DNA from: Flavobacterium sp.
GTDB lineage: Bacteria > Bacteroidota > Bacteroidia > Flavobacteriales > Flavobacteriaceae
Length of the DNA stretch: 64,000 nucleotides
Assembly: GCA_014379405.1 (NCBI GenBank)
Contig: JACMLU010000007.1
Span: forward strand, 124,001-188,000
Reading direction: 5' to 3'
Made by a program: the position numbers and the translations under genes. Numbering within the stretch: the first letter of the stretch is position 1; each line of letters starts with the position of its first letter. Under the pieces are notes generated by a model, which saw only the letters and a program-made list of their open reading frames with translations, searched no databases and was not told the DNA's origin. Below, piece by piece: positions 1 through 9,564 of this stretch.

Positions 1-2447
1 TAAATCACTTTAAGAAAAACGAAAGGGGACAATTAATTTTGCCCTGCGGTGCAGGAAAAACTTTGACTTCTCTATGGATAAAGGAAAAATTAAAAGCTAA
101 TAGTACATTAGTTTTAGTTCCATCACTTGCATTATTGCGTCAAATAAAAAGTAATTGGAATGAAGCTTACAACACGAAATTTATTCGATTAAATGTTTGT
201 AGTGAAAAAGATATTGATTCCGATGCAGACAATGATATTGCAATTACTCACAGTTATGAAATCATAGGAAATGTAACAACTGACAAAAATATTGTTGCTT
301 CATTTTTAGAAAAACCAGATGATAAAGTTATTTTTTCAACTTACCAATCTTTACAAGTAGTTGCTGATGCTTTACAAATTTTACCTGACTTTCAATTTAA
401 TTTAATAATCGCAGACGAAGCACATAAAACATCGGGATTTTCAGACCAAAACAAGTTTACACTAGTTCACAATAATGAAAAGGTTAGAGGCTTAAAGCGC
501 TTATATATGACTGCTACCCCTAGAATTGCTTCTCCAGAATTAAAGGCAAAGCATTCTGAAAGAATAAAGTTTTTAAAAGATATGAGTAATCCAAAAGTTT
601 ATGGCGGTGAGGCCTATCGGATGACTTTTGGAGCAGCCATAGAAAAAGAAATTTTAGTTAAATACAAAATTATTGCAGTTGGTGTTTCAGACACAGATTT
701 AAAAAAATATATTGAGAAAAATGTTCAATTAACAAAGACAGAAAACATAAAAGATTATGCTCACAATTACGCTTTAAATATTGTGATGGAAAAATATAAT
801 GCAAATCACGCTTTAACCTTCCATTCTCGAATAAAGCTTGCTGAAAATTTTGCAAGACGCCACAACAGATTAGTTCAAGATGTTTTTGCAACCTCAATAA
901 GCGGAACGCAAACTACAAGCCAAAGAGAAATAATTTTAAAAGCTTTTGAGAAAGCCGATAAAGCAGTTGTTTCAAATGCAAAATGTTTAACAGAAGGTGT
1001 AGATGTCCCTGTAATTGACATTGTTTATTATAGTGATCCCAAAAACTCTAAAATTGATATTGTACAATCAGCAGGAAGAGCTTTGCGTAAAGCAAAACAC
1101 AGAAATAAAACAATGGGATTTATTGTTGTTCCAATATTTCATAAGGATAGAGAAACAGTTGAAGATGCAATTGAAAAAAGTGACTATAAAAACCTTATAA
1201 CTGTTATACGCTCTTTATGCGATCAAGACGAACGTCTTGTCTCTGAAATAAATGAATTGGCTTGGAGTAAAGAAAAAAACAAACGTAATGCAACATTTGA
1301 ACTAACATTTTCAGATGACCAAACGGATAGCGTTTTACAGTTTGAACAAATAAAAGAAAAACTAAAAAACTCTCTCTTTAATCAAGTTATTGAAACTTTA
1401 AAAGATAGTTGGGAAATACATTATAAAGAAGTTGAAGAATATTTCAACAAAAACGGGAACAGTAATATACCGGCTAGATATAAAGCAATTGATGGTTTTG
1501 GAATTGGAACTTGGTGTGTAGCTCAAAGAGTGAGTTTTAACAAAGGACTTCTATCAGATTCTGAAATAAAAAAACTTCAAAAATTAAATTTTGATTTTGA
1601 TCCTTATGAAACTTTATTTGAAATTGATTTCCAAGAACTTTTAAAATTTAAAGAAAAATATGGACATGTTGATGTTCCAACAATGGGCAATTATCTAGGA
1701 AGACGAGTAAATAAGTATAGAACATATTATAGAAGAGGCACATTAAATCAAGAAAAAATTGACAGATTAAACAGCATAGGCTTTCAATTTATTTTGAAAG
1801 AAATTATTTCTTGGGATGATAAATTTATTGAGTTAAAAGAATACTATAAAACACATAAGACAAACAGAATTAATTCAGCAATCAGTTCATCTCTATATTT
1901 TTGGGAGAGCAAACAAAGAATTGGAAATAAAAAAAACAAACTAAACAATGAGCAAGTTGAAAAACTAAATTCAATCAACTTTGAGTGGGAAATAAAAACA
2001 TTTAGAAATAGAAAAGACAAATGGGAAGATAGATATGAAATTTTTAAGATTTATTGGATAAATAACTATTCGCTTCCTGTTTCGAAAAGCCACTCTGAAT
2101 ATGAATATTTAAACGATTTCATTAAAGATATAGGTTATGATTTTAGAAAGAATCGATTAAAAGATATTAGAATAAATAAATTAAAAGAAATTGATTTTGA
2201 TTTTAACCTATTAAATCCATCTGAAACAAAAGAAGTACAGTGGGATATTTTCTATAAAAAACTAAAAGAAATAAAGGAAATTAAAGGCAATTTAAATATC
2301 TCTCAAACTGATAAAAATAAAGAACTTAACGCATGGGTAAGAAATCAAAGAAGGATTAAAAGGAATGGAAAATTAACTGAAGAGAAAATTTCGCTATTAG
2401 ATGAAATAAATTTTTCTTGGTCTAATAAAGTAAGAAAAGATTATTAA
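1..2447 (+). CDS. DEAD/DEAH-box helicase with helicase-associated (HA) repeats, 5' truncated and frameshifted
   Basis: The frame is open from the window edge, so the N-terminus lies outside. Counting from base 39, the superfamily 2 motifs are Walker A PCGAGKT (residues 2-8), DEAH (126-129), TATPR (158-162) and the motif VI-like QSAGRALR (about 343-350). After about residue 450 come five degenerate units of 65-70 residues ending in a QR / L..I.F.W pattern, matching the helicase-associated (HA) repeat family. The frame stops at 2445-2447, but the next frame continues the same repeats with no good start codon, so an indel between about 2434 and 2447 probably broke one long gene. The gene is visibly richer in AAA/ATA codons than the housekeeping genes downstream, which suggests transfer. 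It is a nucleic-acid-dependent ATPase; the biological role is unknown, and a nuclease domain may sit in the missing N-terminus. Confidence 0.8.
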   Translation, partial: NHFKKNERGQLILPCGAGKTLTSLWIKEKLKANSTLVLVPSLALLRQIKSNWNEAYNTKFIRLNVCSEKDIDSDADNDIAITHSYEIIGNVTTDKNIVASFLEKPDDKVIFSTYQSLQVVADALQILPDFQFNLIIADEAHKTSGFSDQNKFTLVHNNEKVRGLKRLYMTATPRIASPELKAKHSERIKFLKDMSNPKVYGGEAYRMTFGAAIEKEILVKYKIIAVGVSDTDLKKYIEKNVQLTKTENIKDYAHNYALNIVMEKYNANHALTFHSRIKLAENFARRHNRLVQDVFATSISGTQTTSQREIILKAFEKADKAVVSNAKCLTEGVDVPVIDIVYYSDPKNSKIDIVQSAGRALRKAKHRNKTMGFIVVPIFHKDRETVEDAIEKSDYKNLITVIRSLCDQDERLVSEINELAWSKEKNKRNATFELTFSDDQTDSVLQFEQIKEKLKNSLFNQVIETLKDSWEIHYKEVEEYFNKNGNSNIPARYKAIDGFGIGTWCVAQRVSFNKGLLSDSEIKKLQKLNFDFDPYETLFEIDFQELLKFKEKYGHVDVPTMGNYLGRRVNKYRTYYRRGTLNQEKIDRLNSIGFQFILKEIISWDDKFIELKEYYKTHKTNRINSAISSSLYFWESKQRIGNKKNKLNNEQVEKLNSINFEWEIKTFRNRKDKWEDRYEIFKIYWINNYSLPVSKSHSEYEYLNDFIKDIGYDFRKNRLKDIRINKLKEIDFDFNLLNPSETKEVQWDIFYKKLKEIKEIKGNLNISQTDKNKELNAWVRNQRRIKRNGKLTEEKISLLDEINFSWSNKVRKDY

Positions 2448-3843
2448 GGAAAAAATATTAGTCTATGATGAAAAATGGTTAGAAAAATATGAAGAACTTA
2501 AAAACCATATTGATTTAAACAATTCATTTGTTATTCCAAATACCAACAATTTAAAATCATTGCATAATTGGATAATAACCCAAAGAATATGGAAAAACAA
2601 AAACAAACTAACTGATCATAGAATAGCACTTTTAAATGATATAAAATTCCCTTGGAATGGTCTAATAGGACGAAAACGAATAAGAGAAATAACTAATAAC
2701 AAAATCAATCATATAGATAAATGGGATGAAATGTTCCAAAATTTAGTGAATTATCATAGCCAAAATAAAACTTTTATTCTACCCGAAGATAAAGAATTTG
2801 GAATCTTAAAAAGATGGTGTCTGACACAAAGAACAAAATACAATAAAAATATTTTGTTACAAGAGAGGATTAAAAAATTAGAGGATTTAGGTTTTCCTTG
2901 GAAAGAAAAGAGAGGTAGAAAAAAACTAAAGAAAGAAACAATCAAAAAACCATATTTCAATGACCAATGGGAAATAATGTATAATAAACTTTATGAGTTT
3001 TATACCATTAATAGACATTTTAGAATCCCATTAACAAGCGAAAACAAAAAACTAATATTATGGCTAAAAACTCAACGAAATAACTACAAGAATCAGCAAC
3101 TTTCATCAGACAGAATACTAAAACTAAACACAATTAATTTCCCTTGGGTTTCAAATGGAAAAGAATTTATAAATCCTGTAAACCAAAGAGATGATTCAGA
3201 TTGGTTAAAAATGTTCGATCAGTTATTTTCATTTATAATAAAACATAATCACACTGTTATTCCTCGTGGTGATATTGAAACAAAATCTTTGGCACTTTGG
3301 CTTATGAAACAGCGTAAATCATACAGAGATGGCAGATTATCTAATGAACAAATCGAAAAATTTAAAAGGATAAATGTTGATTTGACTTATAATAAAAAAC
3401 AAAGCTTTGAAAACATTTGGATTGGGCATTATGAAAATTTAGTAAAATTTAAAGAAATGAATGGTCATTGTAACCCATCAACAATGAAACCGAACGAAAA
3501 ATCACTAGGCACTTGGGTTTTATTTCAAAGAATGAATAGAAAAAAAAACATTTTAGAAAGTTTTAAAATTGATTTACTTGATAAAATTAATTTTATTTGG
3601 GACACTGAAATGTTCAATAAAAATTTAACGCAAAATGATAACATTTGGTTAAAGAAATATGCAAAGTTATTGGAGTTTCAAAAAATTAATAATAGCACAA
3701 TTGTTCCACAACTCAATAATGAAATTGGCAGATGGGTTAATGATCAAAGAGTAAATTTTAAAAGAAATAAACTTTCAGAATTTAGAATTGATAAGCTAAA
3801 TGAAATTGGTTTTGTTTGGGATGTAAAAAATTTAAAAAAATAA
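2434..3843 (+). pseudogene. C-terminal part of the same HA-repeat helicase, frameshift-separated
   Basis: The frame opens just after a stop at 2431-2433 and runs 465 codons. It has six further HA-type repeats, beginning with KWLEKYEEL, KWDEMFQNL, QWEIMYNKL, DWLKMFDQL, IWIGHYENL and IWLKKYAKL. Each ends in a QR motif, then a basic stretch, then a hydrophobic F-P/I-W motif. No ATG lies in frame near the 5' end; the first usable start is a TTG at 2560, in the middle of a repeat. The first repeat continues seamlessly from the upstream frame, so this is the tail of the preceding gene, displaced by one base. A short A-run at 2435-2438 is the obvious indel site. Either the gene is broken in this strain or the assembly has an error; programmed frameshifting is less likely because no canonical slippery site is seen. 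Confidence 0.75.
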
Positions 3844-3889
3844 ATTCCCATCGGCACAGATACCCGAACGCGCAGATATGACCTAACAC

Positions 3890-4027
3890 GGTTAGCGCAG
3901 AATTGCATTCTGTGCCCATAATCGAGAGCAAACAAAACAGGAGCATCACAAAAAAAATTAAAAAACAGTATTGCTTTTATTTAAGTTGCCGATTGGAATA
4001 GGCACAGAATGCAATTCTGCGCTAGCC
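3890..4027. repeat. 27-bp inverted-repeat pair flanking 84 bp
   Basis: The arms at 3890-3916 and 4001-4027 are reverse complements with one mismatch (core GCAGAATTGCATTCTG). Each arm is itself an imperfect palindrome that could form a small hairpin. The 84-bp middle has no ORF. This could be a MITE-like element or a large REP pair at the boundary between the helicase and the core genes. No clear target-site duplication is seen. Confidence 0.7.
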
Positions 4028-4059
4028 ATTTCGAGAACTATTTTGCAAACATAAAACCC

Positions 4060-4093
4060 AAAAAGCCCCACAAAACTATTTGCGGGGCTTTTT
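4060..4093 (-). terminator. Rho-independent terminator of the CMD-family gene
   Basis: AAAAAGCCCC (4060-4069) pairs with GGGGCTTTTT (4084-4093), a 10-bp stem with a 14-nt loop. On the minus strand it lies just past the stop of the gene at 4126 and ends in a T-tract. Confidence 0.8.
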
Positions 4094-4125
4094 CGAATTA
4101 AGTAAGTTCGAGAAATTCTTTAGTA

Positions 4126-4671
4126 TTAAGCTACTTCCAACTCTAAAGCGGGAGCCAAAGGAAAATCGACAGGAACTTGGGTCAAATTGTGTAAAAAGTT
4201 CAAAGCAGTTTTGTCGCTAATTTGCAGGATTAAATCCACCAAGTTTTCATTTGTATAACCATTTTCAAAAAAGGCATCCACGGCTTCATCACTGGCTCTT
4301 CCTTTGTTTGAAGCAATATCAGCAGCTAGTTGTACCAAGGCATTTAGTTTGGCATCGGTACTTTTCCCTTTTCGGATGTTTAGTAATTGCTCGTCCGAGA
4401 AACCATTCATTTTACCTAAAACCAAATGGGCACTTTGGCAATAGACACAGCCGTTTACTTGGCTTACGATTAAATTTACGGCTTCTTTCTCTTTGTTGTT
4501 CAAGGAAGTTTTTGCGTTTTGGTAGGCCAAGAAACGAGTTAATCCATTTTCAGAATGGGCAATTGTAGCATACAAATTAGGCACAAAACCTAAGCCTTTT
4601 TGTAGGTTGTCAAAAATTTCTTGATTGGCTGGAACTACTTCTTCTCTTGTGGGAACGTTGAATGTTTTCAT
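4126..4671 (-). CDS. Carboxymuconolactone decarboxylase (AhpD-like) family protein
   Basis: A protein of 181 aa. The CMD/AhpD signature CVYCQSAH sits at residues 75-82, with redox Cys75 and Cys78 and a following His82, as in AhpD-type alkylhydroperoxidases. The family covers peroxide-reducing AhpD enzymes and true carboxymuconolactone decarboxylases; the CxxC-His motif favours a thiol peroxidase-like activity in the cytoplasm. An ATG 30 nt further upstream (4701) is in frame, but MKTFNVPTREE is the more natural N-terminus, and a CATCTTTG -7-like box upstream would leave almost no leader for the earlier ATG. It is a single gene with its own terminator. Family assignment is firm; the substrate is unknown. 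Confidence 0.88.
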   Translation of the reverse strand: MKTFNVPTREEVVPANQEIFDNLQKGLGFVPNLYATIAHSENGLTRFLAYQNAKTSLNNKEKEAVNLIVSQVNGCVYCQSAHLVLGKMNGFSDEQLLNIRKGKSTDAKLNALVQLAADIASNKGRASDEAVDAFFENGYTNENLVDLILQISDKTALNFLHNLTQVPVDFPLAPALELEVA

Positions 4672-4882
4672 CTTTATATTTTTTAGAATTTTGTTTGTCA
4701 TTAGCGACAGTACAAAGATGCGACAGCCTTAGCTCCTATAAAATGGAGGATGAACGCCAGTTAATGGACGATTTTCCCAAAGCTGTTTTTGATTTTTTAT
4801 TTGAATAAAAAAAATGAAACGCGTAGAATCATAAATAAAAGAGTAAGTTAGACCCCCGCTAGCGGAAGCGTCACGCTCGTGA

Positions 4883-5038
4883 ACACAAACAAAATTGACA
4901 AAATTAGACGTTCAAGAAAACACGGCACATATGGAAGTCGAGTTTACGGGTGATTTTCCCGAAGGAAAAATTGGAGGAATGTTTGACTTCACTTTCAAAG
5001 ACGGAAAAATAGAGACCGTAAAAGCAGATTTACTTTAG
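4883..5038 (+). pseudogene. Remnant: C-terminal ~51 codons of an unidentified small protein
   Basis: An open frame follows a stop at 4880-4882 and ends at TAG 5036-5038. It has protein-like composition (KLDVQENTAHMEVEF, then FPEGKIGGMFDFTFKDGKI) and resembles the C-terminal beta-strands of a SnoaL/NTF2-like fold. Only one internal ATG (4931) exists, and no N-terminal domain precedes it. The upstream bases are repeat-like (CCGCTAGCGGAAGCG), so this appears to be what remains of a deleted gene. Family assignment is a guess. Confidence 0.4.
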
Positions 5039-5113
5039 AGAACAGAAATTAACAAATACCAATCCAACTTAATTCCCACTCACTTCTGAACTGTTTTAGT
5101 TGTATTGTATTAC

Positions 5114-5232
5114 CGTCACTTCGAGTGATCCCGCTTTTGGGCGGGATTGTATCGAGAAGCCTATAAGAAGTAGCGTTCTCGATACATTTTATTAAAAAAG
5201 CTATCGCATTTTTAATAAAAATCGAACTGACG
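5114..5232. repeat. Compound REP-like palindrome
   Basis: Nested inverted repeats: CGTCACTTCGA (5114) against TCGAACTGACG (ending 5232), TATCGAGAA (from 5150) against TTCTCGATA (5176), and ATTAAAAA against TTTTTAAT around 5191-5216. It is noncoding and highly structured, typical of dispersed flavobacterial intergenic repeats. Confidence 0.6.
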
Positions 5233-5290
5233 AAGACGAGTCCTTAACTTAATAAGATTGCGCTCGCTCCAGCAAAAGAAGATCAACAAA

Positions 5291-5320
5291 TGCGATTGCT
5301 TCGTTCCTCGCAATGACGGA
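5291..5320. repeat. Short REP-like element
   Basis: The segment starting TGCGATTGCTTCG and ending CTCGCAATGACGG has TGCGA/TCGCA arms. The motif type recurs in intergenic DNA of related bacteria. It lies 85 bp before gcvT. Confidence 0.4.
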
Positions 5321-5405
5321 ATACGGAAAAATGCCACTCAAAAACCCTTTGCCACACCGAATAAAATCAATAAATTAGCCACTTCAAATTTTATTAAAAT
5401 CCACG

Positions 5406-6488
5406 ATGAAAAATACTGCGCTGACGCACATACACGAGAGTTTGGGAGCCAAAATGCTTCCGTTTGCCGGATACAATATGCCTATTTTATACGAAGGCGT
5501 CAATGCGGAACACGAAACCATTCGCAACAGCGTGGGCGTTTTTGACGTGTCCCACATGGGCGAATTCTTGTTGACGGGACCCAATGCCTTGTCCTTGATC
5601 CAGAAAGTAACTTCGAATGATGCTTCGACCTTGACCATCGGAAGAGCGCAATATTCTTGCTTACCAAACAACGATGGCGGCATTGTAGACGATTTATTGG
5701 TGTACAAAATGAAAGACGAGCAATATTTATTGGTCGTAAATGCTTCGAATATCGATAAAGATTGGGATTGGATTTCTGCTCACAACGATCTAGGTGTGGA
5801 AATGAAAAACCTATCGGATGATTATTCTTTATTGGCGATTCAAGGACCAAAAGCCGTAGAAGCGATGCAATCCTTGACTTCGGTAGATTTATCAGCAATT
5901 CAATATTATCATTTTGAAGTGGGTGATTTTGCAGGAATCGAGCACGTAATTATTTCGGCAACGGGTTATACTGGTTCGGGAGGTTTCGAGATTTATTGCA
6001 AAAATGCCGAAGTAGAACAAATCTGGAACAAAGTTTTTGAAGCGGGTGCTGCATTCGGAATCAAACCGATTGGTTTGGCTGCTCGCGATACCTTGCGTCT
6101 AGAAATGGGATTCTGTTTGTACGGAAACGACATCAACGACACCACTTCGCCACTGGAAGCCGGTTTGGGCTGGATTACGAAATTCACTAAAGAATTCACC
6201 AATTCTGAGAATCTAAAAAAACAAAAAGAAGCCAGTGTTTCTAAGAAATTAGTCGCTTTCGAAATGCAGGAACGTGCTGTGCCGAGACACGATTACGAAA
6301 TTGTGGATGCTTCAGGCAATGTCATTGGAATCGTAACTTCAGGAACCATGTCGCCATCGATGAATGTGGGTATTGGAATGGGTTATGTAACCACAGAAAA
6401 CAGTGCCATTGACAGCGAAATTTTCATCCGAATCCGAAAAAATGACGTTCCGGCCAAGGTGGTAAAATTGCCTTTTTACAAGAAATAA
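5406..6488 (+). CDS. gcvT: Aminomethyltransferase, glycine cleavage system T protein
   Basis: A protein of 360 aa, the normal length for GcvT. It transfers the methylene group from the aminomethyl-lipoyl H protein to tetrahydrofolate, releasing ammonia. The N-terminal folate-binding domain shows [11 protein letters not shown] and [20 protein letters not shown], including the catalytic Asp region. The middle contains [11 protein letters not shown] and [17 protein letters not shown], and the C-terminal barrel contains [11 protein letters not shown] and GMGYV. It starts at [23 protein letters not shown], the usual N-terminus. It stands alone here; gcvH and gcvP are not in the window. A palindromic repeat follows the stop. 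Confidence 0.97.
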   Translation: MKNTALTHIHESLGAKMLPFAGYNMPILYEGVNAEHETIRNSVGVFDVSHMGEFLLTGPNALSLIQKVTSNDASTLTIGRAQYSCLPNNDGGIVDDLLVYKMKDEQYLLVVNASNIDKDWDWISAHNDLGVEMKNLSDDYSLLAIQGPKAVEAMQSLTSVDLSAIQYYHFEVGDFAGIEHVIISATGYTGSGGFEIYCKNAEVEQIWNKVFEAGAAFGIKPIGLAARDTLRLEMGFCLYGNDINDTTSPLEAGLGWITKFTKEFTNSENLKKQKEASVSKKLVAFEMQERAVPRHDYEIVDASGNVIGIVTSGTMSPSMNVGIGMGYVTTENSAIDSEIFIRIRKNDVPAKVVKLPFYKK

Positions 6489-6516
6489 GAACTGCTGTTT
6501 TGCAGAAAAAAAGCAA

Positions 6517-6575
6517 ACCGCAAATTCGCATATTAAATATGTCAAATAGATATAAATAATTTGCGGATTTGCGGT
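6517..6575. repeat. Palindromic intergenic repeat (CCGCAAATT family)
   Basis: ACCGCAAATTCGC (6517-6529) is matched by GCGGATTTGCGGT (6563-6575), a 13-bp inverted repeat with one mismatch. It may act as a terminator for gcvT. Related copies lie near 18153, 41797 and 48310. Confidence 0.65.
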
Positions 6576-6610
6576 AATTTATTTTATATTGCACTTAATA
6601 AACTTCCAAA

Positions 6611-8650
6611 ATGAAGAAAATTTCACTCTTATTATTGTTGACAACATATTCCCTATTTAGTCAAAATAGTGCCAAGACTTGTGAAATACTTTCAAAAATA
6701 AATGCTTTAATTCAACGCGAACATTACCATCCCAAACCCGTTGACGACAGCCTGTCAGTATATGTTTTTGACACTTTTATAGATGGTTTGGATGGCAACC
6801 GTAATTTATTTACCAAAATAGAATACCAGAACCTCCGCAAACACAGACTGCAGTTGGACAATTACATTTTGAAGAATGATTGCTCTTTTATGAACGATTT
6901 TGTTTCCCTATACCAATCGGCATTGGAAAGAAAGAAAAAAGTACTTGAAAAAATTCAAAACGAAGCCTTGGATTACAACTCCAAGGATTCTGTCAAGTTT
7001 TCAAAGAAAAACTTTCCTTTTGACCTGGAAGCAACCGAATTTGAACGAGTTTGGAGAAAGAGGGTTCGCTTTGATATTCTGGAAGATATTTCGAAGTTGA
7101 GTTCCAATCTGGATTCGATAACGCCCCATTTTGCAAAACTCGAAAAAATTTCGAAAACCAAAATATTCGAAACCTATTTGTGCAAATTAAATAGTATCCT
7201 GAACAATCAAAAAGGATTGGGATACGACCTTCAAAATGATTTCCTGAATATTTTTTGCGCCTATTTCGATCCGCATACCAACTACTTTTCATTGGATGCC
7301 AAAACCAGTTTTATGTCGAGTTTGTCCACAAGCGGCTTGTCGTTAGGACTCAATGTTACGCTGAATGAAAAAGAGGAAATTGTCGTTTCGGAAATTGTTC
7401 CTGGTGGTCCGGCAGATAGAACCAAAAAATTCGAAAAAGACGATGTGATTCTAAAAGTTTCCAACAAGAAAGGCGAAGAATATTCGGTTTCTTGCGCTCC
7501 CTTGGAAAAAATTGGAGAACTTATTTTTTCCGATTCCAATGAACTGATCGAGTTGACTATCCAGAAGAAAAACGGAAATATCCAGCCTATTCTGCTCAAA
7601 AAACAAGTGATGAAAGCCACGGCAAATACGGTTTACAGCTTCATTGCCGGAAAAGAAACCAAAATGGGTTATATCAACATTCCTAATTTCTATTCTGATT
7701 TTGATGGTTTCAGTGCCCAAGGTTGCGCCGATGACGTTGCCAAGGAAATTGAAAAGCTCGAAAAAGACAATATTCAAGGCTTGGTCATTGATCTCCAAAA
7801 TAATGGTGGTGGTTCGATGGAAGAAGCGGTAAAATTAGCTGGAATGTTTATTGATTTTGGTTCCGTTTCGGTTTTGGTCAATAACAAAGGTAAACATAAC
7901 ATCTTGAAGGATTTCAGTAGGGGTGTCTACTATTTTGGGCCAATTGTAATTTTAATCAATGGAAATTCCGCTTCGGCAAGCGAGTTTTTTGCTGCCGCTA
8001 TGCAAGATTACAACCGAGCCATAATCGTTGGCAGCAAATCATTAGGCAAAGCTTCGATGCAATCTATATTGCCATTGGACGGAAGCCAGCAGGATTTTGT
8101 AAAACTGACCCTTGAAAAATTCTACCGAATTACCGGCGACAGCAACCAAATAAAAGGAGTCGTTCCAGATATTGCACTTCCAGTATTATATGACAGTATC
8201 GTTCAGCGGGAAATAAGTTATAAAACGGCCTTAAAATATGACCAAATCAATACCAAAGCCAAGTTTAATGCTTTTAAAAAGGATTATTATCCAACATTGA
8301 TTGGACAAAGCAATACCCGATCGAAAAACAATTCTCGATTCAATGAGGTTATTGCAGCAAATAAGGAAATCAACACCCTGTACAACGATACCAAAAAACC
8401 ACTTCGAGTAGCTTTCAAGGATGTATTTAAAGATGTACACGAAATTGATGCACTTTGGAAAAAAGTCAAAAAAATTACGGAAACGGAAACCAACTGCGCC
8501 ATTTCGAACAATTCTTATGATTCAGAAAAATTGAAGTTTGATACGTTTCTGCAAGAAACTAACACTTCCAAAATTAAAGATCTAAAAACTAATCCCTACA
8601 TAGAAGAAGCCGTGTCCATACTAATCGACTTCAATAATTTGAAAAAATAA
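6611..8650 (+). CDS. C-terminal (tail-specific) processing protease, S41 family
   Basis: A protein of 679 aa with a short Sec signal (MKKISLLLLLTTYSLFS), so probably periplasmic. The N-terminal ~200 residues resemble the Tsp/Prc N-terminal domain (FDTFIDGLDGNRNLFT). A PDZ domain lies at about 235-320 (VSEIVPGGPADRTKKFEKDD). The S41 protease core follows, with GLVIDLQNNGGGSMEEA, a catalytic Ser in NGNSASASEFF (about 455) and a general-base Lys in SLGKAS (about 480). The arrangement matches Prc/Tsp, which degrades or trims periplasmic proteins from the C-terminus. The C-terminal ~130 residues are a Lys-rich tail usual for this subgroup. It is single, with no partner gene adjacent. Confidence 0.92.
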   Translation: MKKISLLLLLTTYSLFSQNSAKTCEILSKINALIQREHYHPKPVDDSLSVYVFDTFIDGLDGNRNLFTKIEYQNLRKHRLQLDNYILKNDCSFMNDFVSLYQSALERKKKVLEKIQNEALDYNSKDSVKFSKKNFPFDLEATEFERVWRKRVRFDILEDISKLSSNLDSITPHFAKLEKISKTKIFETYLCKLNSILNNQKGLGYDLQNDFLNIFCAYFDPHTNYFSLDAKTSFMSSLSTSGLSLGLNVTLNEKEEIVVSEIVPGGPADRTKKFEKDDVILKVSNKKGEEYSVSCAPLEKIGELIFSDSNELIELTIQKKNGNIQPILLKKQVMKATANTVYSFIAGKETKMGYINIPNFYSDFDGFSAQGCADDVAKEIEKLEKDNIQGLVIDLQNNGGGSMEEAVKLAGMFIDFGSVSVLVNNKGKHNILKDFSRGVYYFGPIVILINGNSASASEFFAAAMQDYNRAIIVGSKSLGKASMQSILPLDGSQQDFVKLTLEKFYRITGDSNQIKGVVPDIALPVLYDSIVQREISYKTALKYDQINTKAKFNAFKKDYYPTLIGQSNTRSKNNSRFNEVIAANKEINTLYNDTKKPLRVAFKDVFKDVHEIDALWKKVKKITETETNCAISNNSYDSEKLKFDTFLQETNTSKIKDLKTNPYIEEAVSILIDFNNLKK

Positions 8651-8743
8651 ACCTTGTTTAGTGCTAAGTAGAAACATATAGGAACTAGCTTGATGCGCTA
8701 TGCTAATTTCTATTTGTTAAAGACTGAATTGATTAAAAAAACA

Positions 8744-8774
8744 TTTGAAAAAATAACTAATAACTGTATTTTTG
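8744..8774 (+). promoter_or_regulatory. Bacteroidetes sigma-A promoter of yebC
   Basis: TTTG at 8744-8747, 19 nt, then TATTTTTG at 8767-8774: an exact match to TTTG-N19-TAnnTTTG, 22 nt before the ATG. Confidence 0.8.
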
Positions 8775-8796
8775 CAGTTCAAAATAATAATTAGAA

Positions 8797-9507
8797 ATGG
8801 GAAGAGCGTTTGAGTTCAGAAAAGGTAGAAAGATGAAACGTTGGTCAGCAATGGCCAAAGCATTTACCAGAATTGGAAAAGATATTGTAATGGCCGTGAA
8901 AGAAGGCGGTCCAAATCCTGAGGCTAACTCGAGATTGAGAGCCGTGATTCAAAACTCCAAGGCAGTCAATATGCCTAAAGAGAATGTGGAACGCGCCATC
9001 AAGAAAGCAACCGACAAAGATACTGCCAACTATAAAGAAGTTTTATTCGAAGGTTATGCACCGCATGGAATCGCAATTTTAGTTGAAACCGCCACAGACA
9101 ACAACAATAGAACTGTTGCCAATATTCGCAGCTATTTCAACAAATGCAACGGAACATTTGGAACCCAAGGTTCTGTAGAATTTATGTTTGACCACACTTG
9201 TAACTTCCGTATTCCTGCTGGCGGAATAGACCCTGAAGAATTGGAATTGGAATTAATCGATTTTGGTGCCGAAGAAGTTTTTGAAGACGAAGATGGTATC
9301 TTGATTTATGCTCCTTTTGGTAGCTTTGGAACCATCCAAAAAGAATTGGAAAGCAGAAAAATTGAAATCCTTTCTTCCGGTTTTGAAAGAATCCCGCAAA
9401 TCACGAAAAAACTAACCGAAGCCGAAGTAGCCGACGTAGAAAAACTAATAGAAAAAATTGAGGAAGATGATGATGTGATGAACGTGTATCACACGATGGA
9501 GGAGTAG
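8797..9507 (+). CDS. yebC: YebC/PmpR-family translation/transcription regulator
   Basis: A protein of 236 aa, family-typical length. It opens with the signature MGRAFEFRKGRKMKRW and continues FTRIGKDIVMAVKEGG; NSRLRAVIQNSKAVNMPKEN and GYAPHGIAILVE are hallmark YebC segments. The Glu/Asp-rich C-terminus (EKIEEDDDVMNVYHTMEE) is also typical. YebC proteins were first described as transcriptional regulators and more recently as factors that relieve ribosome stalling at proline stretches. It is monocistronic, with a perfect promoter upstream and a strong terminator shared with the convergent gene. Confidence 0.96.
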   Translation: MGRAFEFRKGRKMKRWSAMAKAFTRIGKDIVMAVKEGGPNPEANSRLRAVIQNSKAVNMPKENVERAIKKATDKDTANYKEVLFEGYAPHGIAILVETATDNNNRTVANIRSYFNKCNGTFGTQGSVEFMFDHTCNFRIPAGGIDPEELELELIDFGAEEVFEDEDGILIYAPFGSFGTIQKELESRKIEILSSGFERIPQITKKLTEAEVADVEKLIEKIEEDDDVMNVYHTMEE

Positions 9508-9564
9508 TTCTCAGTGTTCAGAGTACAGTGTTCAGTCATCTAGAGAGACGACAGATTAATCCAT

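Larger units (their letters stand above)
4702..5405. other. 704-bp intergenic region with a gene remnant and REP-like palindromes
   Basis: No intact gene is seen on either strand. The region holds a C-terminal gene fragment (4883-5038), a compound palindrome (5114-5232) and a second short repeat (5291-5320). It separates the accessory left end from the core block that begins at gcvT. Confidence 0.6.

Noticed and set aside
2434..2460. Programmed frameshift in the helicase gene
   Set aside because: No canonical slippery heptamer or downstream stimulatory structure was recognised; an indel is simpler.
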